36,046 bases of DNA, taken from Nitriliruptoria bacterium. GTDB lineage: Bacteria > Actinomycetota > Nitriliruptoria > Euzebyales > Egibacteraceae. Below, in pieces: positions 8,443 through 15,758 of the stretch. The notes under the pieces are model-generated. The model was not told where the DNA came from. It saw only the letters and a list, made by a program, of their open reading frames with translations, and did not search any database. The translations under genes were made by a program, and so were the position numbers. Within the stretch, counting starts at the first letter, position 1. The number at the start of each line of letters is the position of its first letter. The stretch lies in the NCBI GenBank assembly GCA_003550425.1, contig PUKE01000239.1:1-36046 (forward strand), given 5' to 3'.

Positions 8443-9777
8443 TCAGCCCACCAGGTCCGGCAGCACGGCGGTGGCGATCCCGAAGTAGATGAGCAGGCCG
8501 GTGGCGTCGACGAGCGTGGTGATGAGCGGTGCGCTGACCACGGCCGGGTCGATGCCGATCCGCTTGGCGACCATGGGCAGGAAGGCGCCGGCGAGCGTCG
8601 CCCAGACGCAGATCAGCAGCAGCGTCGAGGAGATGACGAGCCCGAACTGCGCGTCCTGGTACAGCGACACGGGCACGAAGGCCACCAGGGCGAGCATCAG
8701 GCCGAGCATCGCGCCCGCGGCCAGCTCCTTGCCGACCACGCGGGGCAGGTCGCGGAAGCGGACCTCCCCGACCGCCATGGCGCGGATGACCACGGTGGCC
8801 GCCTGCGATCCGGAGTTGCCACCGGTGTCGATCAGCAGGGGGATGAACAGGCCGAGGGTGACGACCGCCTCGAGGGTCTCCTCGAACTGGTCGAGGACGG
8901 TGACGGTCAGCGTGGCCGCGATGCCCAGCACCAGCAGCCAGGGGGCGCGCTTGCGCGCCAGGGCGAAGGGCCCGACCGCGAGGTAGGGACGCCCGAGCGG
9001 CTCGGCACCACCACCGCGGACGATGTCCTCGGTGCCCTCCTCCTCGAGGACCTCCATCGCGTCGTCGACGGTGATGATGCCCACCAGCCGGTCCTCGTGG
9101 TCGACGACCGGCAGCGCGATCAGGTCGGCCTCCTGGATCAGCCGGGCGGCCTGCTCGCGGTCCTCGTCGACGCGCACGCTGTGCACGTCGGGGGTCATGA
9201 TGTCGGCCAGGCGGGTGCCGCCCGCGTTGAGCACGAGGTCGCGGAGGCTGACGACGCCGAGCAGCCCGCGCTGGTCGTCGGTGACCGGCAGGAGGTAGAC
9301 CGTCTCGGCGTCGGCCCCGAGCCGTCGGATCTTGGCGAGGGCGTCGGCGACGGTCATCGAGGCGCGCAGGTTGACGTACTCCGGGGTCATCAGCCGTCCG
9401 GCCGAGTCCTCCGGGTAGCCCAGCAGCACCGCGGTCATGTGGCGCTCCTGGGGGCTCAAGCCCGCCTGGAGGCGGCGCGCGACCGTCGCGGGCACCTCGT
9501 CGAGCAGCTGGGCCCGGTCGTCGGGGCTCATCTCCTCGACGAGGTGCTGCACCTGATGGTCGCGCAGCCCCTCGAGCAGCTCCTGCTGCAGCCCCGGGTC
9601 GAGCGCCTCGAAGACCTCGAGCGCGCGCCCCTTGTCGAGCAGGCGGAAGGGCACGGCCCGCTCGGCCGGCGACAGGCGGGCGAGCTCGTCGGCGATGTCG
9701 AGCGTGCCGGTCTCCTCGAGCCATGAGCGCAGCTCGTCGAGGTCCTGGCTGCGGGTCAACTCTTCCAGCGAGCTCAT
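8443..9777 (-). CDS. mgtE: Magnesium transporter MgtE
   Basis: This 444-aa channel imports Mg2+ (and possibly Co2+), gated by cytosolic Mg2+. The order is an N-terminal helical domain (about 1-130, ELARLSPAERAVPFRLL..EEMSPDDRAQLLDEVP), two CBS domains (about 135-260, MTPEYVNLRASMTV and DIMTPDVHSVRVDED), then five membrane spans from about residue 285. The pore region contains the family block DTGGNSGSQAATVVIRAMA. The ATG at 9777 has GGAG 9 nt upstream; the track start at GTG 9783 is only 3 nt from that site. An M-box riboswitch was looked for in the 135 bp upstream and not seen. The neighbour upstream is the 43-codon Cys-rich gene on the same strand. Confidence 0.94.
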   Translation of the reverse strand: MSSLEELTRSQDLDELRSWLEETGTLDIADELARLSPAERAVPFRLLDKGRALEVFEALDPGLQQELLEGLRDHQVQHLVEEMSPDDRAQLLDEVPATVARRLQAGLSPQERHMTAVLLGYPEDSAGRLMTPEYVNLRASMTVADALAKIRRLGADAETVYLLPVTDDQRGLLGVVSLRDLVLNAGGTRLADIMTPDVHSVRVDEDREQAARLIQEADLIALPVVDHEDRLVGIITVDDAMEVLEEEGTEDIVRGGGAEPLGRPYLAVGPFALARKRAPWLLVLGIAATLTVTVLDQFEETLEAVVTLGLFIPLLIDTGGNSGSQAATVVIRAMAVGEVRFRDLPRVVGKELAAGAMLGLMLALVAFVPVSLYQDAQFGLVISSTLLLICVWATLAGAFLPMVAKRIGIDPAVVSAPLITTLVDATGLLIYFGIATAVLPDLVG

Positions 9778-9912
9778 GGGCACCGGCTCCGCGGGCGGCG
9801 ACCGTCGGACGCGCTCATGCTAGGCCCACGCCGCTCCCACGCAGCGCCGGCAACGACGACCGAGCGGTCAGGAGCCGTCATGTCGCCTCGGGGGCTGACC
9901 GCCGCCACGCGG

Positions 9913-10044
9913 TCACTCGCAGCACTTGCCGACCCAGCCGCAGCCGTCGCAGCGGCCGTGCGCGCCCTCGGGTCGCAGCACCGCGGAGAAGCAGGCGGGG
10001 CACAGCTCGCCCGCCTGGTTGCCACACGCTGGGGTGTCCGCCAT
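9913..10044 (-). CDS. 43-aa Cys-rich mini-protein, zinc-ribbon-like
   Basis: This small gene is too short for the ORF track. It reads MADTPACGNQAGELCPACFS near the start and RCDGCGWVGKCCE at the end. Two CxxC pairs (C15-C18 and C32-C35) about 14 residues apart resemble a zinc ribbon, and three further Cys (C7, C41, C42) add to a 16% Cys content. The ATG at 10044 has a strong GGAG 8 nt upstream (GAGGAGACGACGATG), and the stop is TGA at 9913. It lies between mgtE and the Rpf gene on the same strand, with 135 bp to mgtE. Function is unknown; metal binding is inferred from Cys spacing alone. Overlapping track ORFs here are weaker, as none has this ribosome site. Confidence 0.75.
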   Translation of the reverse strand: MADTPACGNQAGELCPACFSAVLRPEGAHGRCDGCGWVGKCCE

Positions 10045-10158
10045 CGTCGTCTCCTCTGCGTCGCCTGGGCACCTCGAGCCGAGGGGTGGTCCGCCGGGGA
10101 GGATAGGCAGGGTGGCGTCGGCTGCCGCGCAGGCGCGGACGCGCCCGCCCCGCGCCGC

Positions 10159-10208
10159 CGCAGGCGGGAGGGGCCGGGCGCCTGATGGCGCCCGGCCCCT
10201 CCCGCCTG
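10159..10208 (-). terminator. Perfect 22-bp hairpin after the Rpf gene
   Basis: GCAGGCGGGAGGGGCCGGGC-GC pairs without mismatch with the right arm at 10187-10208 across a 6-nt loop (CTGATG). It begins 23 bp after the Rpf stop codon. It is among the strongest stem-loops in the window and probably terminates the Rpf transcript before the Cys-rich mini-gene. Confidence 0.8.
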
Positions 10209-10230
10209 CGATCGATCGGCCCGCGAGGCG

Positions 10231-10977
10231 CTAGCGCAGGCCCAGCGCGCGGGAGCACGCGGGCCAGGCGCCCCAGCCCTGGCTGGCCAGCACGTTCTCG
10301 GCGATGGCGATCTGCTGGGCGCGCGAGGCCTGGTGGGCGTTCGGCGCGTACTGCTGACCGCCGTGCGCCGCCCAGGTCTGCGGGTGGAACTGCAGGCCGC
10401 CGTAGTAGCCGTTGCCGGTGTTGATCGACCAGTCGCCGTTCGACTCGCACTGGGCCAGACGGTCCCAGGTGCTGCCGGCGACCGCACCACTGGGCTCCGG
10501 CTCGGGTGCCGGCTCCGGCTCGGGCTCGGGCTCGGGCGCCGGCTCAGGCTCCGGCTCAGGCTCCGGCTCAGGCTCCGGCTCCGGCTCCGGCTCCGGCTCG
10601 GGCTCGGGCTCCGGCTCGGGCTCGGGCTCGGGCTCGGGCGCCGGCCGGGGCTCTGCCTGTGGCTGTGCCGCCGCGACCTGCCGCTGGTCCTCGGGCGGGA
10701 TGAGGAGCACCTGACCCGGCAGGATCAGGTTGGGGTCGTCGAGCTTGGAGTTGACGTCGAAGAGGAGCTCCCACGTGGTGTCGAAGCTCTCCGCGATGGC
10801 GCTGAGCGTGTCGCCGCGCTCGACGGTGTGCTCCTCGGCGTCCTCGAGCTCCAGGTCCTCGGCGAAGGCGGGCGCGCCGACCAGCGCGCCGGCCAGGACG
10901 ACCCCGGCGATGGCCATCGGGGCGGCCTGGACGTGACGCTGACGTCCACGCGCCCCCTGCCGGTGAGGCAAGTCCAT
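10231..10977 (-). CDS. Secreted resuscitation-promoting-factor protein with LysM domain
   Basis: The 248-aa exported protein is a likely peptidoglycan-cleaving enzyme acting in the cell wall, of the type that wakes dormant actinobacteria. Order: signal peptide (about 1-39, cut after VGAPAFA), LysM domain (about 50-93, [28 protein letters not shown]), a Pro-Glu linker of about 50 residues, and a C-terminal Rpf domain (about 168-248). The Rpf domain has the catalytic Glu in [10 protein letters not shown] and the blocks [15 protein letters not shown] and [10 protein letters not shown]. The ATG at 10977 has GGAG 5 nt upstream. A very strong hairpin follows the stop. The divergent neighbour is the ABA4-like gene, about 200 bp away. 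No cyclic-di-AMP riboswitch was recognised upstream. Confidence 0.93.
   Translation of the reverse strand: MDLPHRQGARGRQRHVQAAPMAIAGVVLAGALVGAPAFAEDLELEDAEEHTVERGDTLSAIAESFDTTWELLFDVNSKLDDPNLILPGQVLLIPPEDQRQVAAAQPQAEPRPAPEPEPEPEPEPEPEPEPEPEPEPEPEPEPEPEPAPEPEPEPEPAPEPEPSGAVAGSTWDRLAQCESNGDWSINTGNGYYGGLQFHPQTWAAHGGQQYAPNAHQASRAQQIAIAENVLASQGWGAWPACSRALGLR
10492..10645 (-). repeat. Pro-Glu coding microsatellite in the Rpf gene
   Basis: A run of GGNCTC hexamers on the plus strand (GAGCCN on the coding strand) encodes alternating Glu-Pro with occasional Ala. It forms the linker between LysM and Rpf domains. The near-identical 6-bp units can gain or lose copies in frame. Confidence 0.9.
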
Positions 10978-11122
10978 GCTGGCTCCGTTCGTCGTTGGGA
11001 GACGGGCCGCGCTGCTCGTCGCTCGCCGCTGCGGGCCCGTCGCGGTGCGGACCCCTCATGGATCCCGCTACCGTGAGACGGCGTCACGCTACGCGGCCCC
11101 CCGCAGCCCGCCGCGGGGCCGG

Positions 11123-11142
11123 CCCTGCCCGTGCGGGCAGGG
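11123..11142. other. Short hairpin in the divergent rpf/ABA4-like gap
   Basis: CCCTGCC and GGCAGGG flank a 6-nt loop (CGTGCG). It lies about 30 bp before the ABA4-like ribosome site and could be leader structure or an operator. The rest of the gap 10978-11175 shows no gene. Confidence 0.3.
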
Positions 11143-11175
11143 ATCAGCCGATCGGACAGGGCGAGGAGCCAGGCG

Positions 11176-11619
11176 ATGCGACCCTCCCTCGCGCGGCTCT
11201 ATCAGGTGGTCACGAGCAGCACCGCGCCGGTCTGGCTCGCGCTCATCCTCGCCCCTCGCTCGCGCCTGGCGCGGCGGCTGGCCGCCGTCGCGCCCGCCCT
11301 CGCCGCGGGCCTCGGCGCGGTCTACGGCGGACTGCTGGTGGCCTCCAGCCGAGATGGCGAGCGCGTCGACTTTCGCAGTGCTGACAGCGTTCGCGCCGGA
11401 CTCGCCAGTGGCCCGGGGTTCGTGGCCGGCTGGACGCACATGGTGGCGCTCGACCTCGTCGCCGGGCGCTGGATCTGGGAGACGGGGCTCACCGAGGGAC
11501 GCTCCACGCGCGTCGCGCTGCTGCTCACCTGGTTCACCGGGCCGCTCGGCGTGCTGTGGTTCGCCGCGCAGCGACGCCTGCGGCCGCGCCCATCGACATC
11601 GGCGCGGCCGACTGGCTGA
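11176..11619 (+). CDS. ABA4-like (DUF4281) membrane protein
   Basis: This 147-aa protein has about four membrane spans and matches the ABA4-like family, known from plant carotenoid (neoxanthin) metabolism but of unproven function in bacteria. The signature is GFVAGWTHMVALDLVAGRWIWE, followed by the last span TWFTGPLGVLWFAAQRR. The ATG at 11176 has GAGGAG 7 nt upstream. The track start at 11131 is less likely. It is divergent from rpf and ends 9 bp before the convergent molybdoenzyme gene. No carotenoid gene is nearby, so a pigment role cannot be inferred from context. Confidence 0.78.
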   Translation: MRPSLARLYQVVTSSTAPVWLALILAPRSRLARRLAAVAPALAAGLGAVYGGLLVASSRDGERVDFRSADSVRAGLASGPGFVAGWTHMVALDLVAGRWIWETGLTEGRSTRVALLLTWFTGPLGVLWFAAQRRLRPRPSTSARPTG

Positions 11620-11628
11620 TCGGCCAAG

Positions 11629-13203
11629 TCAGGAACCTCGTCCCTCTGGCTCCACGGTGACGCTGACGCGGTGCCAACCGGTCGCCCCATCGGGGCGCGG
11701 GTCGCTGCGCTCGCCGGTCTGCGGCTCGCCGTCGCCGCCGATGACCCGCGCCTCGAGGGTGTGCGAGCCGGGCTCCGCGGGCCACCGCAGGTGCCATTGG
11801 CGCCATGACGCTGGGCCCAGGGCCTGACCCAACTGCGCCTCCTGCCAGTCGCCGCCGTCGATGCGGACCTCGACTGCATCGACGCCCTCCACGGGCGCCC
11901 AGGCGACGCCGGCGATCGCCTGCTCCCCGGCAGCGAGCGACTGCCCCGCTCGCGGGACGTCGATGCGCGCCGATCGTCGGATCGGGGCCTCCTTGGCCCA
12001 GCCGCGCGGCACCCAGTAGGCGTCGTAGTCCCAGGTGGTCAGCTCGATCTCGGCCAGCCACTTCGTGGCAGACACGTACCCGTAGAGGCCCGCGACCACG
12101 AGCCGGGCCGGGAAGCCGTGCCGCGCCGGCAGCGCCTCGCCGTTCATGCCGATCGCCACCAGCGCCTCGCGGCCGTCCAGCGCGGCCAGCGGGAAGCCGG
12201 CGTCCCAGCCGTCGGTCGCCCGCCCCACGACCTGCTCGGCGCCCGGCAGCGGTCCGGCGCGCTCCAGCAGGTCCGCGAGGGGCACCCCGGTCCAGCGGGC
12301 GGTGCCCACGAGGTCGCCGCCGACCTCGTTGGACACGCAGGCCAGCGTCACGTCGGCCTCGCGCTGCGGCATCGCGAGCAGCTGCTCGTAGGTGATCGTC
12401 AAGGGCTGCTCCACCAGGCCGTGGATCCGCAGGACCCAGCCGTCGGCGTCCACGCGGGGCACGGTCACGGCCGTGTCGATGCGATAGAAGTCGTCGTTGG
12501 GGGTGAGGACCGGCGACAGGCCGTCCAGGCCACCGCGCACCTCGCGCGGCACGGGCCCGGCGGCGCGCGCTGGCTCGGGCAGCGCCACGTCCTGCGGCTC
12601 CAGCGCCAGCACGCGGCGCGCCCCCAGCCAGCGGCCCCCGGCGGTGGCGAGCACCGCCACCGCACCGAGGGCGGCCATGCCCTGCAGGAGCCGACGACGC
12701 TCCGCCGCCTGCCCGGGATCGGCGGGCGCGGCCCGGGAGGGCACCGCTCGGGGCACCACCGCGGAGCCGAGCGCGACGAGCCGCAGCAGCGCACCGGTGA
12801 CCAGTCCCGCGGGGATGACTGGCAGCGCGGCGAGCTGCTCGCCGGTGCTCAACGCCGGCCCGGCGCCAAGCGCAGCCGCCGAGGCGACCAGGGCCGAGGC
12901 CAGCCCCCAGCGCCCGCGAGCGAGGGCCCCCAGCCCACCGCCGAGGGCCAGCACCACCACGATGACCGCGGTCACCGTCAGCGGGCGCGCCGCAGCCCCG
13001 AGGGCGTCGATCGTGGCCGTGGCCAGACCGCCGGGCGCCAGCACGATGAGGGTCTCGGCGAGCGCCTCCACCGGCGAGCGCACGCCCAGCGCGCCGGCGG
13101 CCAGCTCCGAGGTGCCCAGACCGGCCGCGGTCGCCCCTGCCCCCAGCAGCGCCGCCGTCGGCGCCGGTGGAGGTCCCCTGTGCTCCAGATCCACGGGGCT
13201 CAC
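11629..13203 (-). CDS. Membrane-anchored molybdopterin oxidoreductase, sulfite-oxidase fold
   Basis: The product is about 524 aa. The first 200 residues hold about five hydrophobic segments (for example LTVTAVIVVVLALGGGLGAL), ending in ERRRLLQGMAALGAVAVLATAGG. The catalytic part has the molybdenum-binding Cys in LACVSNEVGGDL (about C289), DGWVLRIHGLVEQPL, and GFPARLVVAGLYGYVSATKWL. A C-terminal immunoglobulin-like dimerisation domain (VRIDGGDWQEAQL..SWRQWHLRW) follows. The active domain should face outside. No haem domain is visible. The substrate is unknown; similar proteins are often only called sulfite oxidase-like. The GTG at 13203 is chosen because the membrane part begins soon after; it has only a weak ribosome site, and GTG 13194 or 13272 remain possible. 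Confidence 0.88.
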   Translation of the reverse strand: MSPVDLEHRGPPPAPTAALLGAGATAAGLGTSELAAGALGVRSPVEALAETLIVLAPGGLATATIDALGAAARPLTVTAVIVVVLALGGGLGALARGRWGLASALVASAAALGAGPALSTGEQLAALPVIPAGLVTGALLRLVALGSAVVPRAVPSRAAPADPGQAAERRRLLQGMAALGAVAVLATAGGRWLGARRVLALEPQDVALPEPARAAGPVPREVRGGLDGLSPVLTPNDDFYRIDTAVTVPRVDADGWVLRIHGLVEQPLTITYEQLLAMPQREADVTLACVSNEVGGDLVGTARWTGVPLADLLERAGPLPGAEQVVGRATDGWDAGFPLAALDGREALVAIGMNGEALPARHGFPARLVVAGLYGYVSATKWLAEIELTTWDYDAYWVPRGWAKEAPIRRSARIDVPRAGQSLAAGEQAIAGVAWAPVEGVDAVEVRIDGGDWQEAQLGQALGPASWRQWHLRWPAEPGSHTLEARVIGGDGEPQTGERSDPRPDGATGWHRVSVTVEPEGRGS

Positions 13204-13295
13204 CCTACCCCGCAGGACCAGCCTCACCCGCAGCGCCCGATCGCCATCGGCCTGCCCCGCAGCCGCAGGCACTAGGCGCGCTGACCGGCGCCCTG

Positions 13296-13301
13296 TACGA
13301 T
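13296..13301 (+). promoter_or_regulatory. Possible -10 box of ppk
   Basis: TACGAT within TGTACGAT lies only 12 bp before the ppk ATG. With normal spacing, transcription would begin near 13305-13308, so the mRNA would be leaderless or nearly so. This agrees with the lack of any Shine-Dalgarno sequence. The same octamer precedes blaI. Confidence 0.4.
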
Positions 13302-13313
13302 GCGGTGTCCATC

Positions 13314-15476
13314 ATGTCCGACGCCATGACGCACCACCAGGCCCAGACGGGCGCCCGGGGCACCGCCACCGGGAGGACGAGCCTGCGCCCGGTGCCCGAC
13401 CTCGACGATCCCGCGCTGTACGTCAACCGCGAGCTGTCATGGCTCGAGTTCAACCGGCGGGTCCTGGCCCAGGCCACCGACTCGACGGTCCCGCTCCTCG
13501 AGCGCTTGCGCTTCGTGGCGATCTTCGCGAGCAACCTCGACGAGTTCTTCATGGTGCGCGTGGCCGGGCTGAAGCAGCGGCATGAGGCCGGCTCGACCCG
13601 GCAGGCCATCGATGGCATGACGCCCGGCGAGCAGCTCGAGGCGATCTCGCGCCGCCTGCGGCCCCTGGTGACCACCGCCACCGAGGTCTTGCACGACCAG
13701 CTGCTGCCGCTGCTGGCGCGCGAGGGGATCGCGGTGCGCTCGGCCTCGGACCTCGACGCGGCCGAGGACGCGGCGCTCACGCGCGAGTTCGACGAGGAGA
13801 TCTTCCCGGTGCTCACCCCCTTGGCGGTGGACCCCGGGCACCCCTTCCCCTACATCTCGAACCTGTCGCTGTCGCTCGCGGTCACGATCCGCAACCCCGA
13901 CACGGGGCAGCGGCGCTTCGCACGCGTGAAGGTGCCGAGCGTCCTGCCCCGCTTCGTGGCGCTGCCCGACGGCTGCTCCTTCGTGCCGCTCGAGGAGGTC
14001 ATCGAGTCGCGACTCGACCGGCTCTTCCCCGGCATGGAGGTCCTCGAGGCCCACGCCTTCCGCGTGACGCGCAACAGCGACATGGATCTCGAGGAGGAGG
14101 AGGCCGAGGACCTCCTGATGGCCGTCGAGGAGACGCTGCGTCGGCGCCGCTTCGGCGCGGTGGTGCGGCTGGAGGTCGCCTCCTCCATGCCCCAGCGCGT
14201 GCGTCGCACCCTGGCCGACGAGCTGGACGTCACCGACGACGACGTGTACCGGTCCGAGGGGCTGCTGGGCCTCCACGACCTGTCCGAGCTGGCGGACCTG
14301 GACCGACCCGACCTGAAGTGGGAGCCCTTCGAGCCGGCCACCCCGCCGGTGTTCGCCAACGCCGAGCGCAACGAGGACATGTTCGCGGCGATCCGCCACG
14401 GCGACGTCCTCGTGCATCACCCCTACGACAGCTTCGAGGGGTCGGTGCAGCGGTTCATCACCGCCGCCGCCGACGACCCCGACGTGCTGGCCATCAAGCA
14501 GACCCTGTACCGCACCTCGGGGGACTCGCCGGTGGTGCATGCCCTCATCCGCGCCGCCGAGGCCGGCAAGGGGGTCGTGGCGCTCATCGAGCTCAAGGCG
14601 CGCTTCGACGAGGAGGCCAACATCAACTGGGCGCGCCGGCTGGAGCGCACCGGCGTCCACGTGGTGTACGGCCTCGTCGGGCTCAAGACCCACACCAAGA
14701 CCTCGCTGGTGGTGCGCCGCGATCCCGACGGGATCCGCCGCTACGCCCACATCGGCACCGGCAACTACAACCCGAAGACCGCCAAGCTCTACACCGACCT
14801 CGGCCTGTTCACCTGCGACGGCGAGATCGGGGCGGACCTCACCGACCTGTTCAACGTGCTGACCGGCTACGCCCGGCGCGTGGGCTATCGCGAGCTGATG
14901 GTCGCGCCGACGACGCTGCGCGAGGGCATCCGCGAGCGGATCCAGCGCGAGATCGATGCGGAGGCCAGCGGGGAGCGTCGCGGGCTGATCCGGCTCAAGG
15001 TGAACAGCCTCATCGATCGCGAGCTCATCCAGGACCTGTACCGCGCGTCCGCGGCCGGGGTGCGCTGCGAGCTGCTCGTGCGCGGCATCTGCGGGCTCCG
15101 CCCCGAGGTCCCCGACGTGAGCGACCGCATCCGGGTCATCTCGGTGGTGGGGCGCCTGCTCGAGCACAGCCGCATCTGGCAGTTCGGGCCCGAGGAGGTC
15201 TGGATCGGCTCGGCCGACTGGATGGAGCGCAACCTGGACCGGCGGGTCGAGGCGATGACCCCCGTCAAGGACCCGGGGCTGCGCGACGAGCTGATCTGGG
15301 TGCTCGACCTCATGCTGGCCGACAACGTCCAGGCCTGGCGCCTGGCCGCCGACGGCTCCTGGGCGCAGCGCTTCCCCGGCGACGGCGAGGCGCCCATCGA
15401 CAGCCAGCACCTGCTCATGGCGCGTGCCCGCGCCTTGGCCGAGGGCCGCCCCGACCCGGCTGACGGCCTGCCGTAG
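13314..15476 (+). CDS. ppk: Polyphosphate kinase 1
   Basis: PPK1 reversibly moves the terminal phosphate of ATP onto polyphosphate. The 720-aa protein has the four usual domains: N-terminal (YVNRELSWLEFNRRVL, ASNLDEFFMVRVAGL), head, and two catalytic phospholipase-D-like domains. Family marks are HHPYDSF, AIKQTLYRTSGDSPV, LKARFDEEANINWARRLE, KTHTK, YAHIGTGNYNPKTAKLYTD, LVRGICGLRP and LEHSRIWQFG, which include the active-site histidines. No ribosome site is seen before ATG 13314; GTG 13305 or ATG 13326 are alternatives. It is divergent from the molybdoenzyme. No ppx is adjacent. Confidence 0.95.
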   Translation: MSDAMTHHQAQTGARGTATGRTSLRPVPDLDDPALYVNRELSWLEFNRRVLAQATDSTVPLLERLRFVAIFASNLDEFFMVRVAGLKQRHEAGSTRQAIDGMTPGEQLEAISRRLRPLVTTATEVLHDQLLPLLAREGIAVRSASDLDAAEDAALTREFDEEIFPVLTPLAVDPGHPFPYISNLSLSLAVTIRNPDTGQRRFARVKVPSVLPRFVALPDGCSFVPLEEVIESRLDRLFPGMEVLEAHAFRVTRNSDMDLEEEEAEDLLMAVEETLRRRRFGAVVRLEVASSMPQRVRRTLADELDVTDDDVYRSEGLLGLHDLSELADLDRPDLKWEPFEPATPPVFANAERNEDMFAAIRHGDVLVHHPYDSFEGSVQRFITAAADDPDVLAIKQTLYRTSGDSPVVHALIRAAEAGKGVVALIELKARFDEEANINWARRLERTGVHVVYGLVGLKTHTKTSLVVRRDPDGIRRYAHIGTGNYNPKTAKLYTDLGLFTCDGEIGADLTDLFNVLTGYARRVGYRELMVAPTTLREGIRERIQREIDAEASGERRGLIRLKVNSLIDRELIQDLYRASAAGVRCELLVRGICGLRPEVPDVSDRIRVISVVGRLLEHSRIWQFGPEEVWIGSADWMERNLDRRVEAMTPVKDPGLRDELIWVLDLMLADNVQAWRLAADGSWAQRFPGDGEAPIDSQHLLMARARALAEGRPDPADGLP

Positions 15477-15498
15477 CCCCCGGACGCCCGAGCGCCAG

Positions 15499-15570
15499 CC
15501 GGGCTCCCCGGCGATCGGCCGGCCGGGCTCCCGGGTGATCGGTCCGCCAGGCTCCCGGGCGATCGCGCCG
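15499..15570. repeat. Three tandem 24-bp repeats after ppk
   Basis: Units at 15499-15522, 15523-15546 and 15547-15570 follow CCGGGCTCCCGGGYGATCGG plus 4 nt, differing at a few positions. They begin 22 bp after the ppk stop. The core CGGGYGATCGG is also found, on the other strand, in the 30-bp repeats upstream of panB. The remaining gap up to 15758 holds a leader hairpin and no gene. Confidence 0.8.
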
Positions 15571-15676
15571 CCGCGGGCCGCACGGATCTGAGGCAGCCCC
15601 CAGCGAAGGTGAGGCAGGCCGAGGCGCCTGGGCGTGGGGATCCGACGGCCCGCCGGGTACGGTCGGGGGCTGGCGT

Positions 15677-15692
15677 GCAGCCGTGTGGCTGC
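15677..15692 (+). other. Leader hairpin before the ABC exporter operon
   Basis: GCAGCC-GTGT-GGCTGC forms a 6-bp stem, and flanking GGGGGC/GCCCCC can extend it with an internal loop. It lies about 67 bp before the first exporter start. Its role is unknown. Confidence 0.3.
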
Positions 15693-15758
15693 GCCCCCGA
15701 TGATCGGTCTCCCCGGCGCCCCTCGCGGTCGCGCCGGCTCGACGGCAGGAGCAGGCAG

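Noticed and set aside
9778-9912. Possible M-box magnesium riboswitch before mgtE
   Set aside because: No match to the conserved M-box core was seen; the interval is short and follows the Cys-rich mini-gene.
10978-11175. Possible cyclic-di-AMP (ydaO) riboswitch before the Rpf gene
   Set aside because: Such riboswitches often precede rpf genes, but the conserved core stretches and pseudoknot pieces were not found; only a 7-bp hairpin is present.
15609-15758. 50-codon N-terminal extension of the first exporter gene
   Set aside because: The extension covers a leader hairpin and has no ribosome site, whereas GTG 15759 has GGAG at ideal distance and begins just before the membrane domain.
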